Shown here piece by piece: positions 14,601-29,600 of a stretch of DNA of 64,000 bases. Origin of the DNA: Ceratotherium simum simum (taxonomy: Eukaryota; Chordata; Mammalia; Perissodactyla; Rhinocerotidae). Below the pieces are notes generated by a model. That model saw nothing but the letters and a program-made list of their open reading frames with translations. It was not told the DNA's origin and did not search any database. Within the stretch, counting starts at the first letter, position 1, and the number at the start of each line of letters is the position of its first letter. The translations under genes and the position numbers were made by a program. The stretch covers positions 41,009,641 to 41,073,640 of the forward strand of contig NW_004454156.1 in NCBI RefSeq assembly GCF_000283155.1. The letters are read 5' to 3'.

Positions 14601-17600
14601 ACAAGCCAAACTTACATCAGATCGATAATTAACTTTTACACTTTGCTGTTTACAAAACAAAATGCTAAAACATCAGTAAGCACATAACATCATAAAAAGT
14701 AATTTTAAAAAGTCAAAGCTATATTAATGGCAAATGAATACTTACAAACCAAAAGCTTAAAACAGTATTTTTTCCACTTCTGTGGTAGTTAAGAATATCT
14801 TATATACATACCAGTATTTTAAGAGTAACAACCTGTTTCAGAGAGATTCGTTTTCTTTTATAAATACATGTATTCACATCTGTGAAATATCTAACATTAG
14901 ATAAACTTGAAAGACTATTGTTGTTCTAATTAACAAAAATTAGTTTTAAAAAAAGACTAAAATATGAAATCTGATAGATTTAGAATATTTTCACAAAGAA
15001 AATTTACACCAAGTTCTATAAAATTATTATAAATATACTTTAAACCACATTTTTTCCTCAAAGCTTAGTTTTTTAAATCTGACTGAAACTGTATTAAATA
15101 TTGTTTGTAAACATTAACAACACGTCAATGTTCCTTCTTTACACTATTCACTTCTTTATAATCTAATTCATCTTTACTAAACAGTATTTTTATGGACTTG
15201 ATACGAAAATTCTTATTATACCAATAACCTGTAAAATAAGAAAACATTCACTATGTTAGTTTTTTAAACCAAGTTGTATAGTTAATCAAGACAATCAAGT
15301 CTTGACTAATTACATATAGGAAGAGATGAGTCAGTTTGTCTCAACTGGGGGAGAATCTTGCCTCCCAAGGGCCATTTGCATGGCTGCAATTGCGTGTACT
15401 ACTGGAATCCAGTAGGTAGAAGCCAGAGATGCTGCTAATACAGCACAGGACAGTCCTCCCACAACAAAAAATTATCTAGTCCAAAATGTCAATAGTGCTG
15501 AGTTTGAGAAACTCTGACATATTAAGGTAGTGAAGACTACCATATATTATACTAGCAATCACTAAAAGTTTGCCTTTGGTGCAAAGAATGATCAAATGCC
15601 TAAATATAAGTGTCCATAAAGATCAAATACCAACTTTACGTATTATTCCTATTTGGAATACATCAGAGTTTAAACATACCCTTCATCAAAGATTTACTAA
15701 AACTTCTTTTAAATGTTAGGCTCGGAGGATAAAATGTGGTAAGTGCTAAGACTAAAACATTTAACAGCACAATGGAAGTACAAAAGGACTAACTGTGGCG
15801 TAAAGGGTGGGGAAAGAGAGCTTAACGTAACGTGAACAGCATGAAACTGAATTATACACTTAAGAAACCATGAAAAGTTTGTTGTAACTGGAGATTAAGA
15901 AGAAGACTAGAGTTATTTCACAAAAGTCCAAAAAGCAAATAAAGATTTTTAAGCAGGAGTAACATGCTAACATTACTTCCTTTGAAAAAATAGTCCTGGA
16001 GGGCAGTATAGAACATGGATGAGAAAATAGGCAAAAACAAACTTATCCACAGGTTTACAATGGGGCACCGAGGGTGTGAGTATACCACCTTAGGGAGAGA
16101 ATATTTTTTCAGCTTTTCAATTCCAGTAGATATATTACTAATATTAGCCATTCCACTCACTTTACACTTACTTAATGAACTCGTCTCTCTTTCATTCTGT
16201 TTTTTTCCTCCCTAATTAGACCAAAAGCTCCTTAATGACCGAAATAAAGTTTTTACCTCTTAGGTGACCTCACCAATACTGGTCAACCTACTACAGGTTG
16301 AGAATCATTTATTATTTTAATGCTTACAACATTTTCCAACTACCGGAAAAATAATATACAAAAACAAGCCTGGGTAAAAGAATATCAACGAGGAAATGAA
16401 CTCCCTCAACAAAAAAACCAATAGCTGACTGTAAAACTGAAATAATGTTTAAGATTATACAATACTCAGAAAACTGTGAACATCACAAGAATTTGCATTT
16501 TTAAAAAATCATTTAAAAACTTAATACCTGAAATGCCAGGACTTGAAGGATTTGATAAAGGTTTGGAACCTTCTAAAGATGGTTCTATTCCTTTAGAAAG
16601 AGATCCATCCACTAGTATATCAGCTTCATCAATATCATCACAGGTTCCTCCAATTTGGAGAAAATGAAGCTCACCACCTACGGGGTAATAAAATTCCATT
16701 AACATAGGTACATGGAAAATGGGTAAACATACAGGTGCATACTACTTAGTTAAGAAAATTTATTTTAATATCATTCAGTAGGTAGATAAAAAAGGCTACC
16801 AAAGTTATATATCTCCAAGAATTCAGAAATTTAAGCACCAAGGAATTGCCAATTGAAAATTAAATTTAATGAAGAAAATGGCAAATATATAAACTTATGT
16901 GACAATAGTTACTTCTCTAGTACTCATTATCTGTAAGACACTATTTAAATGCTTCAATTAATTCATTTAGTCTTCATAAAAACCCTTGAGGACTATTATT
17001 GCGGCCACTTTACAGATGAGGAAACCAATGCACTAGCTATATTGGGATCCACAGTCCAATCTCTTAATCCCAGCAGGAACAAAACTGAACAAAGATTCTT
17101 AATATTTTGAAGCATTCACAATGAAATGAAATCAAACTGAATTTCTATTTTTCATATCTCTACCACAGAAAAAAACTGAAAGGCAAACTTAGCAAATATT
17201 TAGACAAAAAAAATCAATGGATAAAAGTACATTCTAATAAGAGTACTTGGAGATTCACTTCTGGCATGACAGAATAAGGAGGACAATAAATCCTCTTTCT
17301 GAAAAGCAATTATGAAGCTGGACAAAACTGTCATTCAACCAGGGTGGGGTAAGCCATGAAAACCAGCAGATTCCATGCTACTGCCAGAGGAGGCTCACCA
17401 GATTTGGAGAGCTGTCAGTTTAAAGTAGCTCAGTGGCAACAAAAAGGAGGCCCATCAACTCTGCTACCTGAAGTCAGGATCCTGTCTGGGGCAAGCAAAG
17501 CACTAGAAATAACCAGGGTTTTAACACAGAGTTACAAGAAGTGAGAGAAACAAACGGGGCTTGGTAAACTTTCCACACATTCCACTGTGATCAGAGGTTG

Positions 17601-20600
17601 TACACATATACAGTAAAGAGCAGATGGGGCCCAAGCCATCCACACAATCCCAGTCAACCAAGCCTCCATGCCTATGCAGAAAAGACTAAGAGGGCACAAA
17701 AGAAAACAAAAATAAAGAAAACAAAAGACAGGGCACACCTGAACACAGCCTTACTGGTAAAGGTACTGGGGCACAACCAGTTATCAAAATTTTTGGCTGA
17801 ATACTTAGCTACGTGGACACAGAGGCAACAAATAAGAAACAAGGCTTAAAAACCCAGAAAAAAAAATGAGGGGAGACATCAGCGCTGCATACTGCAAAAG
17901 AAACATATTTCACAGATTTAGTCTAGGTGGGCTACCAAACAAACAAAGCAACAACACCTCCAAAGGGGGAAAATCAGAATCCAGAGTTTCTACAATGTTA
18001 TTTAAAATGTGCAGTATTAAATTAAAAATTATAAGACATGAAGAAAGAGTGATCTGTGCTCAAGAAAAACAAAATCAATGAGAAATATCTCTGAGTGCCC
18101 CAGATTCAGATTTGGCAAAGACTTCAAAGGCGCTACTGTAAATATTCTTATAGAACAAGAGAAAACCAGGTATAGAGAATTAAAGGAATAAATGGCAAAA
18201 ATGACTCAACAAATAAAGAATCTCAACAAAGAAACAGAAATTATTTTAAAAGAACAAAAGGGAATTCCTGGAGTTGAAAAGCAAAGAAACTAAAATGAAA
18301 AGTTCACTAGAGGGCCAGCCCTATGGCTTAGCGGTTAAGTGCGCGCGCTCTGCTACTGGCGGCCCGGGTTCGGATCCCGGGCGCGCACCGACGCACCGCT
18401 TCTCCGGCCATGCTGAGGCCGCGTCCCACATACAGCAACTAGAAGGATGTGCAACTATGACATACAACTATCTACTGGGGCTTTGGGGGAAAAATAAAGA
18501 AGGAGGATTGGCAATAGATGTTAGCTCAGAGCCGGTCTTCCTCAGCAAAAAGAGGAGGATTAGCACAGATGTTAGCTCAGGGCTGATCTTCCTCACAAAA
18601 AAAAAAAAAAGTTCACTAGAGAAGCTCATAGCAGATTTGAGATGGCAGTAGAAGGAATCAATGAAATAAAAATAGATCAAGAGAAATTAACCAATCTAAA
18701 TAACAGAAGAAAAGATTTTTAAAAATGAAAAGCATCTCAGAGACCTATAGGACAGATCAAGACTAAAAGCATACATGTAATGGAAATTCCAGAAAAACAG
18801 AAGAGAAAGACATAGAAAAAAAAGAATTTGAAGAAATAATGGGCAAAAATTCCCCAAATGTGATGAAAAACATTACACTATAAAGCTAATGAATTCAATG
18901 AACCTCAAGTAGTATAAATACAAAGAGATCCACAGGTACATACATTACAGTCCAACTGTTCTAAGTCCAAGTCAATAAGGAAATCTTGAAAGCAGCAAGT
19001 TAAAAATGACTCATCACAGACATGGAAAATACCATGCAAATTAAAAGCTGACTTACCAGAAACAATGGAGGCAAGAAGGCAATAGAATGACATGTGCAGA
19101 AACAGTCAACCAATAATTCTACTTACAGCACTATTCTTCAAAAATGAATATGAAATAGAGACATTTCCAGATAAACAAAGACTGAAAGAATTTTTTGCTG
19201 GCAGATCTGCCTTACAATAAATACTAAAGAAAGCCCTTCAAGATGAAAACAAGCAACACCAAATTTACCAGAATAAATAGAGTACCAGAAATAGTAAGCA
19301 GGTAAACATAATATCTATATTTTTAAATTTCTTTGTTAACTTTTCTAGAAGATAAAGGTTGTATAAAATAACTATAACACTTTTTGGTTGGATTTATAAC
19401 TTATCTAAATGTAATACATAAGACAATAGTAGCACAAAAATGGGAGGAAAAAAGATTAGACCAAAGTTTCTATATTTTACTAGACTGAAGTTAGTATTAT
19501 TTTCAAGTAGATTGTGATGAATTGAACCACTAAGAACAAAACAAAAAACACACATTAAAAAAAAAATCAACATAGGCAACAGTAAGGTCACGCCAAATGG
19601 CAGGGCAGGAAGCTCCAGAGGTCAGGACCTCCATAACAGCAACTATTAAACTAGAAACAGTGATTGGAATCTATTTCGGAACTCTGGAACTTAACACGAC
19701 ACAAGAACCAGGAGTGCTTGATGAAGGGAGAGGCTGCTGATCTTTCAAACCAGTGGCCTGCATGAACCAGCTGCCATCCCCCATTCCTCACCCCGGTCCC
19801 AGCTGTGGGGAAAGCGGCCCACATTTCTTGATTGCCTGGCTAGTGCCAGCGTCGGTGGCAGGGACCTTGTCTCCTTGTTTCATATATATGTATATGTATG
19901 TATGCGTGTACACTCTATTTTACAAATTTTAATCAAAGACAACTGCATAGAATCTACTTTTTAGTATATTATTAATACTACTTAAAATTAACTTACAACA
20001 TTTATTAATTGTAGATTCTTGTCAAAAGAGTTAATGATTCGCCATGAGAACAAAGAGTTTTATGCTATTTGAATATACTCATAAGACAGTGTCACATCCA
20101 TTTGAACCACAGTCTGCAATGTTTTTCACAAATCTTACATCTACTTTATGGACTATCATGCATACATTTTAAAACATAACTTTTCTTTCCTCTTTATTGT
20201 TAATCTCATCTTTTCAAATGTATCTTGAAGAACCGGGGGATAATTTTCAAAGTGGTTAACTTTTCAGACTTTTCTTGTCCTTCAATTCATCTGGATAAAT
20301 TCCCTATCACATAAGATCACTTCCTAGAATGTTTCATTGTCCAAACTCCAAGAATAAATTAATCTATTTTATCACTTAAATACTATTTCTCCTCCGAGTT
20401 GCCAAAAGCATATATCATCAAATAATTTAAATCATTAAAACTTGATAGCATTTCTGGAAACTACTAGTATGTTATAAAGATGTGCCCTGGGACCAGGTCA
20501 CTGAGGTTCCAAACCTAGCTCCATTTTGGATGACCTATGGTAAATTTGTTTTTATTTTTATAATCCTTCATATTAAAAGATTTCAAAAAATCAATGTATG

Positions 20601-23600
20601 AGTCTTCTGCCTTTGTTATATTCTGGCAATATAATGTAGTTTAAGCACTCTAATGACAGACTGCCCAGGTTTGAATGCTGACTCTGTCATTTATTAGTTC
20701 TGTGACTTAGGCAAGTTACTTAACCTCTTTTTCCCTCAGTTTCCTTATCTGTAAAATGGAGACAGTAATAGTACATACCTCATAAAGTTGGTGTGATGAC
20801 TAAATGAATTAACAGAGGTAAGGCTCTCAAAACAATGAACTGGCACATACATGATTAAAAAATTCAAATTATCCCTGATACCAAATAGCATTTTAATGGT
20901 TTTTCTGAACTTTATTAACCCTAATTCAAAGTTTTATTAGTCTAAAGTTATTCTGCATTGCTCATTTTTTTAAATTAATCTAGTTGGGTTTTGATGTTAT
21001 CTGAAGATTTTTCCCCCTTGTTATTTCACTAGATACATCTCAAAGAAGGCAATTTGAACCACTACATTCATCATTATCTTTCTTAGCCAAACTCTTCAAA
21101 TCTTTTTAGAGAGGAAACACTCAGGTTAATTCCTACCAGAACCATAAATGAGATGTAAAACTCTTCTCAAACCCAACTCCTCTGCCAAGAATTGGTTCTA
21201 GTTACCTCGGCTTCAAGTATCTCCTGGCCCTAAATTCCTAATAAACTATCAATAGGACTGTTCATTTTGCCTGATATTATCAGTAACCCTTTTCAAAAAT
21301 TGCTCTCTCTGTCCAACTTAAAATGTATATTAAGAAAAGAAAAATAGAAAAAAAAATTGCACACTATGTATTTACTCTATATGGGGCCTGAGATGTTGCA
21401 AAACTGATTCACAATCAGCCAAAGATTAGGAGTAAATTAGAGAACAAAAATTTATTTGGCAAAACTAATAGTTATTTGCTAAAGATTTTTATTTCAAAAG
21501 GAAATAAGGACCAATATCTGTGCCAGAAACTTTACATACATTATTTCATTTAATTCTAACAAGCCTGGAAACAGGCCTTCTTTTCCTAGTTTATAAATAA
21601 AGAAACAAAGGTTTACTGAGTTTCAAGTAACTTGCCCAAGGCCACAAATTTGAGCAGATGCAGAGTCAGGACTCACAGAAACAACAGCTGGTTATTTTCT
21701 TGAGGTTAAAGCAGAGAAGATACTTTCTGAGAGACTTATTTACTTATTTACAATTAGAATCCTTACCTAGGGCAGTAGAAAAAGTTTTGAAAACAGTTAA
21801 AACAGTAGAAAGATTTACCACTTTTTATAAAAAAATAAATTTCTCTCCATCTATATGTATCTAAAATTCATACTAGGTATGCACATAAACGAATGCCATA
21901 TACACTGACTTGATAAGATTTGCAGAAGAACCAAACAAACCAAAAGCTTACCTTTGGTGCATGCGCACAGCCTGTCTGTGCCTGAGCAGTAAATGACAGA
22001 AACAAATGTGTCCTGTTCCTCAGTGCCCTCCTTCTGGGGAGGTTCCACTTTGGCCAAAATTTCAAAGTTTGAAAGATCTAATATTTTTACATATCCTCCC
22101 TGAGTGGTTATTACCAGGTGTCCAAGAGTAGAAATATCAGACTTCTTTTCTCTCTCCATGCCATTCTTTGAGGTCAACTGCATTTCCTCAACAGGGTCCT
22201 CACAGTCATCCTCTCGATTATCCAATATATCTGGTGGAAGCAAAATGAGCGAGGTAATCGTGTCCTGGGGATCTTTGATATGTTGGATTTTTATTGGCTC
22301 CTCTTCTAAAGTCACTATCCGAGTGGCATAATTCATTTTATAAAGTATTAAATATCCACCACTAACATTCCTCTGCTCAGGCTGAATTATCAAAGGAGTC
22401 TGTACATCTGCTGGTGATTCATGTTGGATTACACTAATATTTGCACCATTCACTACAGCAAGATTTGATTCCAGCTCACCTTTCCGTCTATTACATAGTG
22501 CAGAGTTTAACTTATTTAAATTATTCAAGGCCTCTACTTGATTTATTGCACTCAAGGATTCAACAGGGCATGTCCGCAGTCCTACCAACAAATGAATTCC
22601 ATCAGCACAAGGAGTTATTGAGTCTATACAAAGATTCTCCTCCTCTGCAAACTTTGGCAGCCTTAAGCACTGAACCAAAGTCCCAGGCTTGGGAAACACA
22701 GAGTTCCACTTCTCAGAATCTGGAGAGGTAAGGCTGGCTGCTGCATCTGCAAATTGCTGAATGTAAGTCACAGGAGGATCCTGCAACAACAACTGCTCCT
22801 GACTATCCAGCTCCATTTCAATAATCTGTGGAACTGTAAAACCATCATCATGCAAACTTTTACTCATTATGTTGTTCATCTGTGAAAAGATTTTTCCTGC
22901 TTTCTCATCAGATTCCTTGATGCTATAAAGAAGCAAAATGGGTAAAGTCCTCCTTACCAGAGGAGAATTTAATTCTGAATTAGCGCAGGATTCATTGTCA
23001 GTTGACCCTTGTTCTGATATACTTTCACCCTGAGTTCTGCTTAAACCATCCAGTGACCTGTGAGAATTACTACTAATGGGTGAGGTAGCAGGAGATTTAT
23101 ATGTTAATAAACCTCCAGCTAATAAACATGGAAAGGGAATGTTATGTTGTTCCTGGTGCTTTTCCTTTGTCTTTTCACTCTTAGAGTTTGTTAAGCAAGG
23201 ATTTGCCCCAAGTTCTTCAAGATCCTTAACAGTATCTTCAAGCACATTTGCAACAATTTCCCACTGAAGTTTTTCTGGCTGTTGGAGAATGCTGAGTGCT
23301 GTTATATCAAGGCTCACATCCATGGCTTCCTTCTGTGATGTATGCCCTTTGAAAAGGAACAATATTCATGAGAAATGGCCTTGTGGATGTAAATCAAAAT
23401 CTGTTTTCATTAATTTTCTATTTTTACTCATCCGGTCAGTGCATTATAATTATATAAGTGGAAGAATTTAACGTATTTTAAATTTAGTCAAATCTGAAAA
23501 GAACCTACTCAGAAAAACCATAAAGATATTTAAGAGACTCAACATCATTTTCAATTCAGAATACATTCTCCTGCTAATTTGTGAGCAAAACCCCTTTTTT

Positions 23601-26600
23601 AAAAAATTAGGAGGGCCGGCCCCACGGCTTAGCGGTTAAGTGCGCGCGCTCCGCTGCTGGCGGCCTGGGTTCGGATCCCGGCCGCGCACCCACGCAACGC
23701 TTCTCCGGCCATGCTGAGGCCACGTCCCACATACAGCAACTAGAAGGATGTGCAGCTATGACATACAACTATATACTGGGGCTTTGGGTGAAAAAAATAA
23801 ATAAATAAAATTGAAAAAAAAAATTAGGAGAATAAAGGGTTAAAGAATGAAGACATTATTAATATCAAAATAATAGGATTTCTGCCCTTCAATTCTAAAC
23901 CAAAAAACACTCAATACTATTTACGCATCTGTCATTTACGCACTTTGCAGAATATCCATAAAACATTATTGTAATCAGGGACCAGCCCGGTGGCGCAGCG
24001 ATTAAGTTCACACACTCCACTTTGGCAGCCTGGAGTTCGCCAGTTCGGATCCTGGGCGTGGACATACGCACCACTCACCAAGCCATGCTGAGGTGGCATC
24101 CCACAGAGAGCAACTAGAAGGATGTACAACCATGGCATGCAACTATGTACTGGGGCTTTGGGGGGAAAAAAAAGCAGAGGAAGATTGGCGACAGATGTTA
24201 GCTCAGGGCCAATCTTCCTCAAAAAATAAAAACCAAACATTATCGTAATCTCAGTTCACCTCCTCTCTCCCACTCCACCACGCTAACTATCAGACGACTG
24301 TCATAGTACGCAATTTAATTCTCACCTCAGCTTAGAAAAAAATAACAACAAGAAAAAGTTCCCAAAATTTGTCATTTTAAAGTGAAACATGCCTTCAGTA
24401 TTAACTAATTTTTAGTTCATTTAAAGTCAACTACATTACATTCCTCCTTATTGATCTTTTCTCTATTGTGTGCTCTTGAAGCTGTCCCCTTATGAATAGT
24501 ATAAAAGTAATTTCTCAGTCTCAGCGCTCCAAACATGCCATCTCTGGCTACACAAAACCCTGCAATAGATATCAGTCAACCTCTAAACCAGGTATAATCT
24601 CAATACTGAGCTGAAAGTTTCAAACAATCTGTTTTTTTCCTCAATAGCACAAACTACTATCAGCCAGGCAACAACTTTATTAGCAACAATAATGTAAAGA
24701 TCACTCTGGGTAAATTGTGGAAGTATTAAAAAAAAAAATTGGAATTGGCTTTATAATTTTAGATAAGAACACAAAAGAGTAAAGAAAATAAATATAAAAT
24801 AACTCAAGGTGATTGTATAAAAGATGGAAAGCTGCCCAAGTAATGAGCAACAGAGATTCATCAGAACATCAAACGCTTAAGATATACCGAAAGCTCTCTT
24901 TACACCATTTTTGTTAACTATTTCATTAATGGTATCTTCAAAATGTTCACTGACAGCTTTATCTAGAATTTCCCATATTCTGATAATCTCACCTCACATA
25001 ATTGTCACTATTATCATCTAAAACTGAAACCATTTCTGGGTATGCAGAAAAATATTTTAGTTACAAACTAGATAATTTAATTGTACTAATGAAGTTGCTC
25101 ATTTATTTAACCACTCATTTCGGCTATATTCACATGCAGCCTTTATACTGCCATGTAATATTTATATATATTTACTAATTTAGATATGAAATTAAAAGTT
25201 GACAGTGAGATTTTTATAACATTAATATACTATAATAAATCTTGAGGATGCTATTTATGTGACTAAATTGAAACAATTTTTTTTAAGTTATGGTAGAAAA
25301 TGCCAAGAAAAAGCTAGTTTTGCCTACGTATATATTAAAAAAAATTAACCATAAATTACATATATTAACACACATTTAAGACAATACTCAAAGTAAATGG
25401 CATGTAAAGTGAGACTGCTCATTAAAAAGGAAAATATAACAAGTGGCATTACTACTGTGCTTCTTCCCAACTATTTAATGAACATCTGGCAAACAGCATA
25501 TGCCATACATTCTCCTCAGAAGACAGACAAAGCTTCTTCCCAACTATTTAATCAACATCCGGGAAACAGCATATGCCATACATTCTCCTCAGAAGACAGA
25601 CAAAGCACAATGACAACTGTCAAATACCAGAGTAAGGAAACCTGTTATCTTTACTTATCTCAGAATTTCTCAAACCCACTGGACCACAAGATACATTTTT
25701 ACACAACATACCTACCAACATCCTGCAGGGTAATATTCTTCAGATAATCAGTTTGGGAAATCCTTCTCTATTCTGCCTACTTAGGTGTCAAATCACATTT
25801 CTGCCAGTCCAACTTCCTGAGGCTAGCAATTAGGTCTTATCTAGGTACTTTTCTAAAACCATCACGTTTTAATTTGAACCCTTCTTCAATCTCCTGCCAA
25901 ACATTCTTCCCAATCTTCACAAGAAGTAATGTTTCCTTAATTCTGATATATAGCCCAAACACCAAACTTTTCTCTTTGACATCATCTAGATACTTCCAAA
26001 AGTCATAACCTTCCACTGAAAAACAGATAAGAGTCTCTGAGTCTCCACTCACATTTTTGAAATTAAGAAATATATTCCACAATTCTTCAGACTATATCAT
26101 TCAATGTGATGGGAAACAGAGTTGGTAAATATAAGTTTTGAAATAGCATCTATGACTTATTTTAGATACTTCAGGAAGAGAATACATCTCCCATTAGTAT
26201 CACAAGCCTCATAAAGTCACCAATATTCCTTCAATATAACAGAATTAGCTTTAGTAAAAAAGATACATATTTTACTATAAATGAATGGACTTCTTACAAA
26301 TCCTCAAATGAAGCAATTAAAAATTTTGACCTGTAAGAGAAAAATTTTTTTCTCCTCCATAGCTACCTCTTAATACTACATAAGGACAGCACTCCCAATG
26401 CTAAATGAGGTATCACAGGAGTCATCAAAAATATATGGTAATTTTCTAGATACTGGGAAGTGAGGTAAACATGACTACAGTACCTAAAGGAAGTGTGAAA
26501 AATCAAACAGGCATAGATGAAAAAGATAAAGGTAGAAAAGGGAGAAAGCAATACACCAAAGATAGGTATTGTAATTACAAAAATACCTACTGAGATCCTT

Positions 26601-29600
26601 AGACCCAGAGAAAAGAGCAAAGCTATAACACACAGAGGAAAGGTTATAGTTAGAACCAAAAAATTTAAGAGCAGAAAAAAGAACATTTAGTTCAAACACT
26701 TAACTTTACAAAGGAAAAACTGAAGCCCAGAGAGTTTAAGTGACTTGACAAGACCAAATAGTCATTTTGTAAAAGAGTTCAAGCTCTAACCAGGTCTCCA
26801 GGTGACCAGTTTATTATTCTTCATCAGATTAAGAAAATGCAATATTAGCCCTTTTCTATTTTTGCAAAAGGATATCAAAGTGGAAAAAGAGCATTATCTT
26901 CATCAGACTAAAATTGTTAATGCAATCAATTCTTTATTTTTCCTAGAGTTAACATATTTTCCTAGAGTCAAGGAAAAGTTAAACATTTGTACATTATTCA
27001 GGGCATTTTCCTGCTTTTTCACTTCATTTTTTCATGGCTAAAAACGACCTTAAACGACAACCCAAAATCAGTCCAGCATTCTGTTTGGTGGCTTTAAAAA
27101 AGATTTCATGACTAATTAGAATTTAGAGAGTACTTGCTACTCTATACTAACAATAACTTTGACAACTGTGCTATATAAAACCACATCTCTTCTGAAGAGA
27201 TTTAATAAGTTATATATGTCCTTAGTTCATGACATTTGACATTGGCAAATAGCCACAATTTTTAAACATGGTCGATTTTTTAAAATACTGGCTACTTCCC
27301 AGGTACTATGCTTTACATATTTTTACTTTAATCAATCCCCAAAACTCTAAATAACAGAAGTTAATATCACTATTTTATATAATAGAAAATGCAGACTATA
27401 GTAAGTGACAGAATTTAAATTGACACAGTAAAACTTCTTCTTAGATGCACCATTAGCCTTGCTTGTACTATAACTACATTAAAATATAAAGCATACTCTT
27501 TTGCCTTAATATTTCATAACCTAATGAGTAAGCAGCTTTTACTTGATGCCTTAATGTCTATGATTTCATTTTTTAAAATTTATTCTCTATTTACCTGTTT
27601 TCTTTTGGGAATAAAAAATCTTAATTTAAATGTTACTTTTATTTAACAACAGAATACATTATACAAATAAATGGAACACAATCTGAAGAACTTAATGTCA
27701 ATTCCCTGACATCTATGACAAAGATGTAGCAAAACTGTCACTTTAATTCCTTTGGGTCAAATAGGTACCATCGAAATTTTAAGTATGAAACGCTATGTAC
27801 ATACTACTAATTCAAGATCTCTGATATATAATATTTGAGTTTTCTGTGTATATCAGTAAAAACTTAAGAGTTTACCTTAACGAAGAAATTTAGAATTAAG
27901 TGATATTTAGCTTTATTTAGAACTGTATAAATGCAAGGATATAAAAAATAGATTATCTAACATTTTTCACATACCTGTCACAGAATCTGATCTGGAATGT
28001 TCTTCACTGTCTGAATCCTCCAGTAAATCATCACTTAAAAGACAAAGTAAAAAATAATTTGAATTTCAAAAAAGTATATGTAATATGAGACAGCAAAGAA
28101 AAAAGTACAATGTTACAACCATCATTTTGCATCTCAAACATAAGCATCATACAAAACTATTAAAACTAGCTTAAATGGCATATAAGTAGTTTGAGATCAT
28201 AACTGATTAACAATGCTGACAACGTATATCTTAAATCATTAAATAAATGTCTGCCTGAAATAGAGTGTGGAAACCTCTAAGACTTTACAATAGAATTTGT
28301 AGCAATTTGAAGACTGTTAAGGTGTGACTTGGGTATATAAAAGGATAAAAGAGAAAGGCAGCTAATAAAATCAAGCACAAGCTTCTAGCAGTAAAATTTA
28401 ATAACTATTCTATTACTGAATTCAGAAAAGTTACCCTAAAACCAAATAGAATAGCTGTATAAATATGTGTATATATATGCATACTCACACAAATATGCAT
28501 TTCATTTTTGTTTTGTGTTTGGTTTTTTTGTTTGTTTGGGAGGGACTGTTAAGAACTCATTGACAAGCAAGAAAACCATTATAACTGAGAAGTTAGGAGT
28601 CACGACAACAAGACTTTCCTCTGCTCTTCACTCAGGTGGCCAAGAAACTGCCAGCCTCTCTCTTTGCATCCATATTATCCTCACTCTCCATTGTTAGCAG
28701 TAAAGAAAAAAGATATAATTACAGACCACTCTAGCACAATATTAGGCTGTGTCTGTACTCTAACAATCAGCACTTCTGATAACCTCAAGTACAAAAATAA
28801 AAAGATGCATTTTGCAGGAAGGAAAGTTAATTCTCCCTTTTTGAAACAACATATTGCACTTACATTTAAAATATCCAAGCATTTATAATATTATTTTATA
28901 TAAAATGTAAGCTAGTAATCCCCCTTAAAAATGCTTAAGGGGGCCTGGTCCAGGGTTTGCTGGTTCCAATCCCGGGTGTGGACCCACGCACCGCTCATTA
29001 AGCCATGCTGTGGCATGGGTCCCACCTATCAAGTAGAGGAAGATGAACACAGATGTTAGCCCAGGGCCAATCTTCCTCAGAAAAAGAGGAGAATTGGCAG
29101 CAGGTGTTAGCTTAGGGCTAATTCTCCTCACCAAAAAAAAAAAAAAAAATGCTTAAGGGTGGGCCAGCCCGGTGGCATAGCGGTTAAGTTTGCATGCTCC
29201 ACCTCAGCAGCCCGGGGTTCATGGATTTAGATCCCAGGTGCAGACCTACTCACTGCTCACTGGCGTCCCATACACAAAACGGAGGAAGATGGGCACAGAT
29301 GTTAGCTCAGGGCCAATGTTCCTCACCAAAAAAAAAAAACTGCTTAAGGTAACGTTTGAAATTTTTTTGTGGGGGGAGATATTTAGATTTTATTTTACAA
29401 AATTTCTGTGTTTTAGTTTGTCAAGTGGTAATAACTGACCATAAACCAATTCTGTGCTATGATTTAAAACAACAAAAAGAATGTGAAAAAAATCAGCTGC
29501 TAATCATCCTCAAGATATTCAAACACTAACTGGCTGGTTTCAGAAAAATAATAAAGATACCTGGAAAAATAAATCCTAAGAGGAAATATTAATGATTGAG

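Larger units (their letters stand above)
16678..21951 (-). other. BIRC6 intron 10
   Basis: 5274 bp. Mostly old LINE sequence (17240-19890) with an inserted ERE, plus ancient MIR-type elements. About 19890-20630 and 20870-21480 show nothing recognisable. Confidence 0.85.
23347..27974 (-). other. BIRC6 intron 9
   Basis: 4628 bp. Holds two ERE copies and a 73-bp tandem duplication. From about 24250 to 25458 and from 25605 to 27970 I see AT-rich intron with only short fragments of ancient repeats (around 26690-26800 and 27290-27430). Confidence 0.85.

Noticed and set aside
18274..18651. 125-codon plus-strand open frame
   Set aside because: Lies almost wholly within an ERE SINE; similar frames recur in every ERE copy (for example 23932-24240, 41229-41700, 36487-36834) and reflect SINE sequence, not protein.
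22441..22731. Plus-strand open frame of 96 codons opposite exon 10
   Set aside because: Antisense shadow of the conserved BIRC6 coding exon; no independent gene signal or family resemblance.
23614..23700. tRNA gene
   Set aside because: The tRNA-like box A/box B sequence belongs to ERE SINE heads with tails and target duplications; no tRNA cloverleaf gene was supported.
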